From: Diplonema papillatum
Lineage: Eukaryota > Euglenozoa > Diplonemea > Diplonemida > Diplonemidae
Reading direction: 5' to 3'
Length of the DNA stretch: 64,000 nucleotides
NCBI GenBank assembly: GCA_030068145.1
Contig: JAPJBO010000186.1
Span: forward strand, 174,001-238,000
The first letter of the stretch is position 1, and each line of letters begins with the position of its first letter. Positions 1 to 9,779 of this stretch are shown piece by piece. Made by a program: the position numbers and the translations under genes. The notes beneath the pieces were generated by a model. The model was not told the origin of the DNA, ran no database searches, and worked only from the letters and a program-made list of their open reading frames with translations.

Positions 1-443
1 ATCACTCCACTGATCCTTCTTCGACGTGTCTTCACCCTGGTGACGCAGCGCCCGATCTCCAGTTTAGCCTTTCCCGACATGCCCCCGTTCGTAAAGGGTT
101 AAGGAAAGAGAAGAAGAAAAAGCGTACACTGGGAAGCCGATGGCATTGCAAGTACCCGTCATAAAGAGGGTACAATCTTGTTCGGTCCCTTGTTTTGTTT
201 GCAAGAAAATGCGCGCTCTCTGCATTTCTTCTTTAGCATATTCCCACCAGGGAGCAGGGAAGAGCAGCTAGTGAGAGCTGGTCTGTACACAGGTAACTAA
301 ACAAAAAAAGAATACTGGCCGACTTATCAACAACGGCGGGGGATAAACGACGAATGAAAAGGGGGGGCGGGGGGTGAATTTTGGGAGGGCGCTGTCTCGG
401 TGATGCCGGTTGATGCTAGCATCAAGTCTTCTTCGAAGAAAAA
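1..443. other. No gene recognised
   Basis: I see no supportable gene here. Short open frames on both strands have no coding character. A purine-rich stretch with a G-run lies near 361-374. A motif near 409-432 (GATGCTAGCA followed by CAAGTCTTCTTCG) recurs near 9820 and 10500, so part of this stretch belongs to a small dispersed repeat. Confidence 0.4.
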
Positions 444-1000
444 TCAGATAGGGAAAAGCGTGCAAGAGGTAAGCTGGGGTAGGACTCCCTGGGTCCTCTG
501 TCCTTTCTTCCAGGTATTTTCGACGGCGAGATGCATCGAACGGTCCGCGGCCTTCACGTCCAGGGTGCTCGCAAAAAGAAGGTGGTACAAGCCCACGCCT
601 TGGGGGTTGTTCGCCTGCTCAAAACTCAGCTCGATCGCGGGTGCGTCGGCAATGCGGGATGAATGGCACGCTACGTTTAGTACAAGCTCAGGCGGGATGC
701 TGAGCTGTTGTTGTAGGTCCAGTGCCGCCGTACTGAACTCTTTGAACGACCGGCAGAGGACCCGGCCGCCCCCTTCAGATCGTTGATGACGAGGCGTTTC
801 GCGGCCGGATCACGTTTTCCCGAAAAAGAAGCGGAAAGTGTCGTAAACCCCTGGAAACCCGAGAATCGGATGAAATTCGCGAGACTGTATTCTGCAGGTA
901 TCATGGGGAAGAATACGGATCAGCATGATTGAGCTGGAACACGCAGTTGGAAGAGAACTGAATGCAGAGTCGATCCGCATTTGGACCTGCGCAATCGCAG
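444..1000 (-). pseudogene. Decayed gene fragment or spliced 3' exons
   Basis: Three overlapping minus-strand frames give protein-like stretches that read naturally one after another, but in different frames. One contains FHPILGFPGVYDTFRFFFGK, the next AKRLVINDLKG, and the last CRSFKEFSTAALDLQQQL, continuing to a stop at 444-446. The frame changes fall at a run of four A and a run of five G. That suggests either a host pseudogene with two small indels, assembly errors in homopolymers, or short introns I cannot place. I do not recognise a family. It lies 0.5 kb downstream of the end of the 1608-residue frame on the same strand. That frame ends in a splice-donor-like AAAG/GTAG, so this fragment could be its terminal exon. 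Confidence 0.35.
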
Positions 1001-1492
1001 GTATGAGTGAAGGGACCGTGAGGTGGCGGGAGACGAGCTCCCGATGCCGGCCTCTCGGGCATCCGGAACACCCTTTTTTCCGCGTCTGAAGAACAAGAAC
1101 AACCAATGGAGAGCGACGCGCCTGGAGAGCTGCCGGCCGTCACAGCGCAACCATACTACAACAGTTGACTGTGGGAACTGGAGCAAGGCGCATTGCAGGA
1201 ACAGCGCCTTCCCGGGCTGACTTCAGGAGAGTTTGGGATGAGGCGGGGCTTCTTGCACACCGTAAGCTCCGGCGTTTTTTTTGAAATCGACCAAACCCAG
1301 CAGGACCAAAAAATGTTAGTCTCGCCTCCTCATTCCCTCCGATTCCCCAATTCACGCCTCCCTCAACTCGGGCAGCTTTGCGTGCGAGCTCCGGCTGTCT
1401 CGGGTGTGGGGATCCGACACCCCACGAATCCCAAGAGAGACGCATGTCCTATTCCGCTAGCCAATCCAGGCCTCCAGGTGGTTTGCTGGCCG
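1001..1492. other. No gene recognised
   Basis: This is the interval between the possible 3' exon and the end of the 1608-residue frame. The minus strand has stops in all frames. If the upstream gene is spliced, this would be intron; otherwise it is 3' untranslated or intergenic DNA. Confidence 0.35.
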
Positions 1493-4400
1493 CTACCTTT
1501 GGGAAAGCTTCTTCGTGTGCGCAGACCCGGCAGGCAGAGGAACTGGCCGCCTCGGGTCGCTGATCGACCGCAGGTGGCCCTGCGAAGAGCTCTGGCACAG
1601 GTGAAGGGAAGGCGGCGTGGCGAGAGACGAGTAACCGACACTGTTCGAGCAGCTCGAAGAGTGCGAATTCGGCGGGACAGCCCCCTTTCCGGCCAGGCTA
1701 CCGGACGCGTGCATAGGGTCGGACACGTGCCTGGAGAGCAGCTGCCCGGGCACTATAGCAGACATGCCATCGGCAGGCGAGCTCACACGGCCACGAGGCA
1801 GCCGAGACTCCCCCCCAGCTGCAACTGCTGGGTCGGCAGAAGGGGCGGGGAGCCCGCGGCCTGCGGACGCGTTATAACGGGGGTACTGGCTCTGCTCGCC
1901 GGGGCGCCTGCCGGCCGCCGAAGGCAGGCTGGTGCACGGGATCACCGCGTCGGGTCGGTCGCTCTGGAACGGCGAGTCGCTGCGCGGAGTGGCGATGCCG
2001 AGCGAGCGCCTGGGGGCGCCGGCAGCCGAACATTCCGGTTGCGAGGTTTCGCTTGTTCTCGGCGTGACGACACGGCTGCCGCCCCCTCGCGCCACTCCTT
2101 GACGAGACGACGCGTCACTCGCTGCGTTCGAAAGGATCCCCTTTCGGTGGCTCAGCGCCTGCATCGCCGGCACTCCACGCGTGTCCGTTTGCCCGGCTGG
2201 CAGCCTGCCGCTGGCCGGCGTCACAAGTGCGCTGCCTTGACGAGTGGACGGCGAGGTGGTGCGGCGGCTCTGCGGGTGCTCCCGGGTTGCGAAAAACGGG
2301 TCGGCGGCGACGGTGCTGTCGCGGTCGCCGGCGAGGCCTTGGCGAGAAAAAGCGGCCGCGGCGCCCGCGTTGAGGTGCAGCGCGCTCTCGACGCGCTGCA
2401 CCTCAAGCTCCCGCTCCGTGTTCGGAAACCTTGTCGCCGCCGGCTTCGCGCCGGGCCGCCGCCCGGCGTCCGGCCGCACACTGCAACCGCCGCCGGGGGC
2501 AGGGCTCCCCGCTGTGGGGGTGTCCCGCAGTGGTTGGGGTGCCTTCTCGTGGTGGGCTGCCAGGGTTCCAAGCGGCTGCGGCTGCGCCAGGGCGGGCCTC
2601 ACGTTGGAACCACCGCAGGGGGCAGGGCTGCCCCCCGCTGAGGGGGCGTCCAGTCGGTGGATTGCTGGCGTTGCAGGCTGACGGTGGGGCTGCGCGTGGG
2701 CTGGCCCCGCCGTCGGATAGCTGTGAGCAGGGTTCAGAGGTTCCGGGTCCAACTGCCGATGAGCGTCGGTGAGGGGCGGTTGCGACTGGACACTGGCGGG
2801 TTCGAGCATTCGACTCGGTCGCGATGGTCCAGTCTCACCGCTGTTCTGAGAAGGACGGCGGGAGGTTGTGCACTCCGCCTTCGGCTGTTTGCCGGCGAGG
2901 GATTCCGCAGGGAACGGGACGGACCCGCCGGCGGCTGGGCGCGGCTCCGCAAACGGAGGCGTGTTTGGAGTCACCGGCGACTGGCTCACGGAGAGGGAGA
3001 ACGGTTGCTGCCGGGTGGACGGCACTGAGGACGGCGTGGCGGGGGGCGCCGGGGTGGCCATCGGGGTGTGCGAGGAGGCGGCCGACCGAAACGCGGCGGG
3101 CTCGCACCCGTCGGCGGCGCACGCGGCGCTGCTCGAGTGCGCGTCGTGCCACGAGCCTGCTCCACTGGCGGACGAGGAGGGATCGACGGCACTTCCTACA
3201 ACGAGCCGCGTCGGATGTTGACCTTTGTCGACCGGCAGGTCCATTTGAGACGGGCCCTGGGCGACGCACGCGACACTGCTCGAAAGCGTGTCGCGTGCGT
3301 CCCGCGGTTGCCGCGAGCCTGTTCCACTGGCGGACGAGGAGGGATCGACGGCACTCCCTGCGACGGGCCGCTTCGGTTGTTGGCCTTTGTCGGCCGGCAG
3401 GTCCATTTGAGACGGGCCCTGGGTCGGCCCTGCAAGCGAAGGCGACGTCCGCTGGGTCGCCCTGCGTGCTGAGATGTCTGTGCAGCCCACCGAATCAGAG
3501 CGGCTGGTGGCCGCGAGGCCGCGGCCGGCCGCGCTTGCCGCTGCGGCGGCCTTCGGCGTCGGGTTGCAGGCCGGCGGGGCGCGGCAAGGAGCCGTCTTCT
3601 CGTCCGGCGCTGGGCTTGCCTTCCGCGCAGCGGCGCCGGTCGCTGAAGCGGCGCCCCGCTTGCCGCCCGGGCTCAGCGTCCGCGGCCGCTGCTGGGTGCC
3701 TTCCGCGGCGGCGGTTGCTTCCGCTGAAAAACACAGCGGGCTGGCACCGGATGGGGGAAGGGTTCCTTCCCGGGGTTCTCTGTTGTTGGTCGCGGAGAGG
3801 GTTCGCGACGACGGCGCTGATACAACCGGGGTGCACAAAAATGCCCCTCCGAGGCTTTCGATCGACGGAGGCGGAGCCCCTTGCCCGGATTCTCTTCTGC
3901 TCGCGGAAAGAGTCCTCGAAGACGATGTTGCCGCAGAATTGTGCGAGGATGAAAGCCCACGGATGTTCCTAGACGGAAGCGGAGCTTCTTCTCGGGTGTC
4001 TCTCTTCGTGGCGGAGAGAGTCCTCGACGATGCAGCACACGAGGATGGCCGTTCAATGCGCGACGGCAAAGTACCCTGCCTGGATTCTCGCGTCTTGCCA
4101 GAGAGAGTCCTCGAGGATGATGATGCGGCAGGATTGTGCGAGGATGAAAGCCCATGAGTATCTCTGGATGGAAGCGGAGCTTCTCCTTTGGTCTCTCTCG
4201 TTGTAGCAGAGAGGGTCCTGGAAGTAGATGACACAGCAGGATTGTGCGAGGCTAGGCCCTGAGCGTCTCTGGATGAATGCAGAGCTTCTCCTGTAGTCTC
4301 TCTCGTTGTGGCAGAGAGGGTCCTGGAAGTAGATGACACAGCAGGATTGTGCGAGGTTGCAAGCCCCTGAGCGTCTCTGGATGAAGGCGTGGCTTCTCTC

Positions 4401-6319
4401 GCCGCAGCAGGAACAGTCCTCGACGATTCAGTTCGCGGCGACGGCCCTGCCATTTGCCACGGATCCCGCGCGCCGGATGAGAGGGTCCTCGGAGACGACG
4501 ACGAAACCCCGCGGGCGTCGAAGCCTTGCGCCCTGGCGTCCCCTCTGAAGAGAGCCCCTCGCTGCCCACCAGGGGTCGCCGGCGCGCCCGACAGCTCGCG
4601 CTCGCGCTCTTCGAGCAGCTGCCGGCCGCGCAGGATGACGTACTCGTTGCTCCTCGCCGCGAGGTTCTGCCGGTAGAACTCCGCCTTCTCCGCGTCCCGC
4701 CGCGCCTGCGGCGACGCCGGCGGAACCGAGCCCGCGCCGGCCTCGGGGGGGGGGTCCGTTTTTGGGCCGCCCGCAGCAGCTTCCGGAGGAAGCCCGGTTG
4801 CCTCCAAGTCGCCCGCTGTCTCTGCCTCAAGCGCCGCCTCCTCTTTTGAGGGGGGTGCGTCGGGTACGGCGTCGAGCGAGCGGTGGTGGAGGTAGTACGT
4901 CTCTCGGTCAGCGATGAGGGAGGCCCAGTGCTGGATGTAGACGTGGCAGATGTCCGACCGGGACGCGGCTTCTTCGCTGGTGAGCGTGAGGAGGTTGAAG
5001 GCTGACTCGGAGGCGTCGAGGTTTTGGTGCAGGAGGATGCAGCCGTGCTCGAGCTCTGAGATTCGGGACTCCTGCTCCGTTATAAGGGCGGTGTTTTGCC
5101 CGTGGCGGGATTTCAGGTAGTCTCGCTCTTGCTCCGCCCGCGCCAGCTCCTCGTCGACGGGGTCGTATCCGTCGGGTGTCTGCGTACTGCTGTTCACTTT
5201 GAACGCCCGCACACCGCAGGCTTTGCACAAGTACTCCGCCCGCCTGCGGTGCATCTCGTCGATCACCCGGTCTTTCGCCTCCAACGCTTCGCGCAGCCCC
5301 GCCGCCTTCCTCCGCAGGGTTTCGCACGCCATCTCCCCTTCGTCCTTCACCTGCCCTTCCTCATCGACATCCAACCCGTCCGCCACCAGCTCGTCGGCTT
5401 CGCCGTCGGACGGCGCGCGGGGGCCTTGCGGCGCCGGGGGGGTGCCGCTGGTTGGAGGCCGGTCGACGACTGTGACCGGGGCCTGCGGGAAGGCAGTGGC
5501 CGCGGCAGAGAGGCGGGTGCGGAGGGTCGCGACCTCCTGCGCGAGGGTATTGACGCTCGACTGGAGGACGCTGCGTTCTTCGCCGGCGCGCGCGGCCTGC
5601 CTGCGGAGAGCCGCGATCGTGCGGTCCTTTTCGGCGCGGGCCCGCTCGGATCCCTTGGTGACCGCGAGGCACCAGTACTCGGACACCTTTCCGAAGGCTT
5701 CGCTCTCCAGCCCGGTGCGGGCCTCCGCCTCGGTCAGCGCGAGCAGCTTCGCCAGCGCCAGGGCTGAAGGCTCGGTCTGCCCCCGTGGGACCCGGGGGCT
5801 CCTCGCCCTCTGTCCTTCGTCGGGTGTCCGAGGCACGGGCGGAAGGGACGAAAATGACCGGCGTCCGGGGCTGTGCAGTCCGGCGTGAGCCGCCGGCACT
5901 GCGGGCCGGGGGAGCTTGGACCAGAAGGTGATGCGGGCGTCGGTTTCGTTGTTGTGGACGGCCAGGCGCGCGGCTGCTTCGGCGGTGCAGACGGAGGCGT
6001 AGCCCGTGGCGGTCTCGGCGCGGGCCCTGTGGAACACGGTGCACTTCTCCTTCGACAGCGCCGCCGTGAGGCGCTCGCGCTGGAGGGTGTCCTCGAGATC
6101 CGTGATCCGACGCCGCGCCGCCGCCAGCTCGTCGCCGCTACCTCCGCCGCCGCCGCCGTCGACGGCGCCCACCGCGCGCGGCACGTCGCTGCTTCCGAAC
6201 GCCCGCCGCGCCACGGCGCGAGGGGGCGACCGTGGCATATTCTGGCGTTCTAGCGCTCGGTTTTGCTCCCTTTCCCTCCCCCTCCCCAGGGATGAGAAAG
6301 CCTGGTATGGATTCGTCAT
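1493..6319 (-). CDS. Large coiled-coil / low-complexity protein, unknown function
   Basis: This ATG-started frame of 1608 residues has G/C-rich third positions throughout. The N-terminal third contains heptad-like coiled coils: around residues 63-92 (RRITDLEDTLQRERL), about 190-275 with many A/E/R/L, and about 320-430. A CKAC pair near 365 is the only possible metal-binding motif. Residues of roughly 600-900 hold about nine degenerate repeats of some 30 residues built around SSRTLSATTRE and PSRD. The rest is Ser/Pro/Ala/Arg-rich and probably disordered. I see no enzyme domain, signal peptide or membrane span. Such proteins are often cytoskeletal or centrosomal scaffolds, but that is only inference. 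The stop codon sits inside AAAGGTAG, which matches the AG/GTAG donor of the gene at 18.2 kb, so the C-terminus may be extended by splicing. The long plus-strand frame at 1193-2641 is a shadow. Confidence 0.8.
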   Translation of the reverse strand: MTNPYQAFSSLGRGREREQNRALERQNMPRSPPRAVARRAFGSSDVPRAVGAVDGGGGGGSGDELAAARRRITDLEDTLQRERLTAALSKEKCTVFHRARAETATGYASVCTAEAAARLAVHNNETDARITFWSKLPRPAVPAAHAGLHSPGRRSFSSLPPVPRTPDEGQRARSPRVPRGQTEPSALALAKLLALTEAEARTGLESEAFGKVSEYWCLAVTKGSERARAEKDRTIAALRRQAARAGEERSVLQSSVNTLAQEVATLRTRLSAAATAFPQAPVTVVDRPPTSGTPPAPQGPRAPSDGEADELVADGLDVDEEGQVKDEGEMACETLRRKAAGLREALEAKDRVIDEMHRRRAEYLCKACGVRAFKVNSSTQTPDGYDPVDEELARAEQERDYLKSRHGQNTALITEQESRISELEHGCILLHQNLDASESAFNLLTLTSEEAASRSDICHVYIQHWASLIADRETYYLHHRSLDAVPDAPPSKEEAALEAETAGDLEATGLPPEAAAGGPKTDPPPEAGAGSVPPASPQARRDAEKAEFYRQNLAARSNEYVILRGRQLLEERERELSGAPATPGGQRGALFRGDARAQGFDARGVSSSSPRTLSSGARDPWQMAGPSPRTESSRTVPAAAREATPSSRDAQGLATSHNPAVSSTSRTLSATTRETTGEALHSSRDAQGLASHNPAVSSTSRTLSATTRETKGEAPLPSRDTHGLSSSHNPAASSSSRTLSGKTRESRQGTLPSRIERPSSCAASSRTLSATKRDTREEAPLPSRNIRGLSSSHNSAATSSSRTLSASRRESGQGAPPPSIESLGGAFLCTPVVSAPSSRTLSATNNREPREGTLPPSGASPLCFSAEATAAAEGTQQRPRTLSPGGKRGAASATGAAARKASPAPDEKTAPCRAPPACNPTPKAAAAASAAGRGLAATSRSDSVGCTDISARRATQRTSPSLAGPTQGPSQMDLPADKGQQPKRPVAGSAVDPSSSASGTGSRQPRDARDTLSSSVACVAQGPSQMDLPVDKGQHPTRLVVGSAVDPSSSASGAGSWHDAHSSSAACAADGCEPAAFRSAASSHTPMATPAPPATPSSVPSTRQQPFSLSVSQSPVTPNTPPFAEPRPAAGGSVPFPAESLAGKQPKAECTTSRRPSQNSGETGPSRPSRMLEPASVQSQPPLTDAHRQLDPEPLNPAHSYPTAGPAHAQPHRQPATPAIHRLDAPSAGGSPAPCGGSNVRPALAQPQPLGTLAAHHEKAPQPLRDTPTAGSPAPGGGCSVRPDAGRRPGAKPAATRFPNTERELEVQRVESALHLNAGAAAAFSRQGLAGDRDSTVAADPFFATREHPQSRRTTSPSTRQGSALVTPASGRLPAGQTDTRGVPAMQALSHRKGILSNAASDASSRQGVARGGGSRVVTPRTSETSQPECSAAGAPRRSLGIATPRSDSPFQSDRPDAVIPCTSLPSAAGRRPGEQSQYPRYNASAGRGLPAPSADPAVAAGGESRLPRGRVSSPADGMSAIVPGQLLSRHVSDPMHASGSLAGKGAVPPNSHSSSCSNSVGYSSLATPPSLHLCQSSSQGHLRSISDPRRPVPLPAGSAHTKKLSQR

Positions 6320-6898
6320 GCGTTGTTAGTACAAATATTCAGTAATCGGCAGCGTGCGTACCACGTTCTGGAGATTCTGGAGCGTTGAAATTCCAGGATC
6401 CGCTTTTTAGCGAGGCCCCCCCGCAAGTATTTACCGCTTTCTTTTTGAAAGTTCGTCGACACTTCATCGTAGACAGGTAGGTATTTTACGTCGCAAGTGA
6501 AGAGCAGGGTATTGCAAAGAAATGTGAAAACGGGGGTTTGCCTAGACGCTTTTCGTGTTATTCTGCAGATGCTTTGAGCTATCTTTGTGTCTATGCTTTC
6601 AGTCGTCTTCTTAACCATGGTTAAGTGCGCAAATGGTGTCAGCCGAAGCTGGTAAAGCTTCGGCGCCGCCCACGTTATGATTAGCAGCGGCTGCCAAACT
6701 TCCAATGCAGTCAGTCGTTTACTTCCAACTTTGAAACAAGGTGCTGCTGGACCAGAAGTGCGGGCAGCCAGACCCGTGGTGCGATTTCTCCAGGTTTCGG
6801 GATTCCTGAGTTTGGAAGGTACGAGGGGCAACAAATACTCTCGGGTTTTTTCCCACGTGCCGCAAAAGTCTCTGAAAAAAGCGCTACTCAAAAAACAG
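6320..6898. other. Upstream region of the 1608-residue gene; no gene
   Basis: Base composition here is more A/T-rich than in the adjacent coding sequence. A 196-codon minus-strand frame (6316-6906) overlaps the start of the large gene but lacks the codon bias of the host genes. A palindromic stretch lies near 6642-6665 (CCGAAGCTGG/AAGCTTCGG). I assign no promoter. Confidence 0.35.
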
Positions 6899-7125
6899 GT
6901 ACACATTTCGCTGAACGTACCATCTGTCTTGCACGCATCCTCCTACGCCAGTCTTCGTCACCATCTTGACGAACTTCTCGACAACCTCTGTTCAGAGTTG
7001 CAATGGCTTGGGAAGTTCCGCCTCCTCGGGGCAACCTTCGAGACCGTCATGTACCCGCATTTCGTGGATCTTTACGGCTTTGCGAAGTTGGGCGTTGGAT
7101 CATCCGACCTCCCGCTGGTTTTTTG
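6899..7125 (+). CDS. Possible internal exon, unknown protein
   Basis: The stretch begins directly after AAAAAACAG and ends directly before GTGAGC, which are plausible acceptor and donor sites. It is open in one frame for 75 codons and reads like protein, for example LHASSYASLRHHLDELLDNL and FETVMYPHFVDLYGFAKLG. It is mixed helical and aromatic with no motif I recognise. No partner exons were identified on either side, so it could be an orphan gene fragment. Confidence 0.35.
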
Positions 7126-7488
7126 GTGAGCTTCCCGTGGTTCAAACGATCGTTGAAGTGGGACCCCACTCGAGCAATGGGCTTCACAAAACAGGGCTGG
7201 CTCCCGAAAGGCAAAAGAAAAGATGTCTCCGCGAGCAAGAGTACAGACAAGCCATGTATTCGCTATCAACAGACAGGTTGCTTGAATGGGAAAAGGTGGG
7301 TAACACAGATGAGAGCCACACACGCAGCACCTCAGGCTCGCGCAAAACAACCGCGAAGACAGGTGTGCGAGCATGGCCCTCCGACTGGCACGTTTCCCTA
7401 CGAAAGGGCAGCACCTGCGGTTGGGACTTCACACCACGTTCCCAGGTGCCTCTTGATTGGTAGTAGAGGCAAAATGATGTTTGTTATA
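7126..7488. other. No gene recognised
   Basis: Overlapping short frames occur on both strands, none with convincing codon use. I see no repeat here before the hairpin element that begins near 7489. Confidence 0.3.
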
Positions 7489-7716
7489 CCTACCTACCCC
7501 TGCATGAGATGGATAGCCAAACCCCCTTGATTAAGATGGATAACGGGCGAGAATGCCAATCCATCTTAAACACGGGGGTGAGGTACTCCCGTGTAAGGCG
7601 ACTACACTGTAGTCTACAGTGCCCCCGTGTTTAAGATGGATACCCCCTTGATTAAGATGGGATACCGCCAAAACCCGTTTTATTCATCCATCTCATGCAC
7701 GGGGGCGGGGGGGTAG
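7489..7716. mobile_element. Short inverted-repeat element (MITE-like)
   Basis: The ends are inverted copies sharing TGCATGAGATGGAT, each next to a CCTACCCC-type tip; the right tip carries extra C/G bases. Inside are two direct copies of CCCCCTTGATTAAGATGG and inverted copies of a CATCTTAAACACGGGGG-type motif, so the element can fold into a long hairpin. It has no coding capacity. Size and structure fit a non-autonomous DNA transposon. I could not identify a target-site duplication with confidence. Confidence 0.55.
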
Positions 7717-7724
7717 GTGTGCCT

Positions 7725-8713
7725 TTCGGGAGGCGAGGGCGCACGTGGGCAGGTCGGAGTCCGGCCGTTCATCTTGCAGCAGAGACACAAAAGATTCGGC
7801 AATGTGCGGGAGAGAGCGTGGGGGGACTCAGCGTGGGGGGACTCTACGAAAAGCACCATCGTCGCTCGCCGACACGGTAGAAGCAGAGAAGCTGCGGCCG
7901 ACAGCGGCGGGCTGCCTTTGATTGGTTCAAAGGTGAAGAGACCCGACTGGGGTGATCCGACGGGCACAAAGCCTCAACTTTCCCTGAATAGGCCCGGTCA
8001 AAGTGTCATTGCTTGACAGCTTTCCGACACGGCTTTTGTGTATCGGAGGCGAGAGTGTACGTGAGCACGTCGGAGCCGGCCCGTCCGGATACAGGTACGC
8101 CCTGGGGGTGACTACGAAATGCATCAGCGTCGGAAACAACGTCTCGCCGACACGCCAGAAGCAAAGGGGACACAGCCGGTAGCAACGTGCGCCTTGATGG
8201 GCCGACCCACGTCTTCTTGCCGCCGCACGCAACACAGAATAGTATTGTCAAACATAACAGACTTCCCCGCGTCAACTTCCTAGAAGCAAAGGGGACACAG
8301 CCGGTAGCAACCGAACCAACATCTCGCAGACACACCAGAAGCAAAGGAGCCACGCTACTTGATTGGTTCGAAAGCGAACTGAGCATCCCCGGCGCGGTGT
8401 TCGACCGACTTCTTTTTGCCGTACGCAACAGGGTATATGTGCAGTATACTATACAGAAGACTTGCCCGCGTCAACTTCCTGACAGGGGCCCGGCTAAGAT
8501 GGCGTCGATTTGCCTGACAGCTTTCAGACACGACTTACCGAACCAACATCTCGCAGACACGCCAGAAGCCAAGGGGACACAGCCGATAACAACGTGCTCC
8601 TTGATTGGTTCGAAGGCGAACTGAGCATCCCCGGCGGTGTTCGACCGACTTCTTTTTGCCGCACGCTACAACACGATATCCGTGCAGTATACTACACAGA
8701 AGACTTGCCCGCG
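7725..8713 (-). repeat. Partial copies of the 3' end of the 322-residue gene
   Basis: Several diverged segments repeat the last part of the neighbouring gene. Around 8040-8090 the minus strand again encodes a piece reading SDVLTYTLASDTQK, the C-terminal motif of the 322-residue protein. Around 7727-7880 there is a copy of a slightly more upstream part (CAGGTCGGAGTCCGGCCGTT in both). From about 8140 to 8760 a unit of about 240 bp recurs with CTTGATTGGTTCGAA, ACTGAGCATCCCCGGCG and CAGAAGACTTGCCCGCGTCA. The copies are truncated and frame-broken, so they are probably non-coding duplicates. Confidence 0.65.
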
Positions 8714-9682
8714 TCAGCTTCCTGACAGAGGCCCTGCTAAGACGGCGTCAATTTGCTTGACAGCTTTCAGACACGACTTTTGCGTATCCGAGGCGAGAGT
8801 GTACGTGAGCAGGTCGGAGTCCGGCCGTTCGCCGGGGAGGAGAGACGCGAGGGATTCGGCGATGTGCGACAGCGCCGCCGTGACGGAGTAGGCCGTGGGC
8901 GGCGCCACGAACCGCGACATCGTCGGAAACGACGTCGAAGTCGACATGCCGGACGCGGAGAAGACCGGCGACAGCGGCGCGCCCCTCGACGGGTCCAGCG
9001 GCGAAGACGGCAGCCGCGACATCTGCGGCGAAACCGACGCTCGGGCAGCGGTGCCGTAGTGTATGACGGCTTCCGGGTACGGGGAGGAAGAAGCCCGCCT
9101 CGGTTGGAAAACCGCGTCCAGCCGGCTCCGCGGCTTCTGCGGCGACAAATCGGGATGGCGGGCACCGGGGGGGCGAATGGCGAGGCTCTGCAGCTCGTCG
9201 ATGAGGAGCTGGTGGTCCTGCAAGTACCCGTCGGGTATCGTTTTGAGGACCGATCCGACGTAAGAAAACGGCTTCCGCCCGGGGGGCGCGGCGGCGTGGC
9301 TGTGGGGGGTGGGCGGTCCCCTCGAGTTGCGGCGGCGGTCGGGCGTCTGGTTGCGGCTGCGGGAGCCGTCGACGCTCGCGCTGTGGCTGCGCTTCCCCCA
9401 GAATCCCACCGAGCCGACGGACCCCGACCGCGATCGCCGGCCGCCGTCGTCGCTGGCGCCGCTGGTAGACTGCCGGCTTCTCTCCCTCCCCGGCGTCTTC
9501 CCTTCGAACAGCCGCTGCTGCCGCAGCTCGGATTGAGTCGGGTTTCCGTTCATGTACCGGGCCCCGGTCCGCTCCTTCGTCGGCGGCTTGTACACCGGCC
9601 TCTTCTTCGCGGGCGCCGGCGTCGGTGTGTACACCACCCACGTCTCGTTTCCGTTCAGCTCATTGTGCGACAGCCTTCGCAT
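8714..9682 (-). CDS. Basic Ser/Arg/Pro-rich protein, unknown function
   Basis: This is an ATG-started frame of 322 residues with G/C-rich third positions. The N-terminus (NGNETWVVYTPTPAPAKKRP) is followed by a basic Ser/Arg-rich segment with SR-type dipeptides (about 70-125). The only folded-looking part is around 140-175 (GSVLKTIPDGYLQDHQLLID). The C-terminal third is Ser/Pro-rich and ends SDLLTYTLASDTQKS. There is no known domain, signal peptide or membrane span. The basic low-complexity character would suit a nucleic-acid or cytoskeleton binder, but that is a guess. Truncated copies of its own 3' end lie downstream and of its 5' end lie upstream. The frame with plus-strand 334 codons over the same DNA is a shadow. 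Confidence 0.7.
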   Translation of the reverse strand: MRRLSHNELNGNETWVVYTPTPAPAKKRPVYKPPTKERTGARYMNGNPTQSELRQQRLFEGKTPGRERSRQSTSGASDDGGRRSRSGSVGSVGFWGKRSHSASVDGSRSRNQTPDRRRNSRGPPTPHSHAAAPPGRKPFSYVGSVLKTIPDGYLQDHQLLIDELQSLAIRPPGARHPDLSPQKPRSRLDAVFQPRRASSSPYPEAVIHYGTAARASVSPQMSRLPSSPLDPSRGAPLSPVFSASGMSTSTSFPTMSRFVAPPTAYSVTAALSHIAESLASLLPGERPDSDLLTYTLASDTQKSCLKAVKQIDAVLAGPLSGS

Positions 9683-9779
9683 TGCGGCGCAGGGGGGTGT
9701 CCCCCAGTGTTGTGGGGGGAGCCTGAAGAAGAACTGTGCTTGCTCGTTCGCGGTTAAGTAATAGAAGGGGGAAAATCTT

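Noticed and set aside
1193-2641. 482-codon plus-strand frame
   Set aside because: It is antisense to the 1608-residue gene, lacks its codon bias and has no motif.
6316-6906. 196-codon minus-strand frame upstream of the 1608-residue gene
   Set aside because: It has no host-type codon bias and no recognisable motif; it is more likely 5' flank.
8340-8400. tRNA genes, suggested by GGTTCGAA-type boxes
   Set aside because: No matching A box or cloverleaf stems are found; the boxes belong to the partial gene copies. No complete tRNA was seen anywhere in the window.
8753-9757. 334-codon plus-strand and 297-codon minus-strand frames
   Set aside because: They overlap the 322-residue frame, which alone shows a recurring N-terminal and C-terminal motif in the partial copies and an ATG start.
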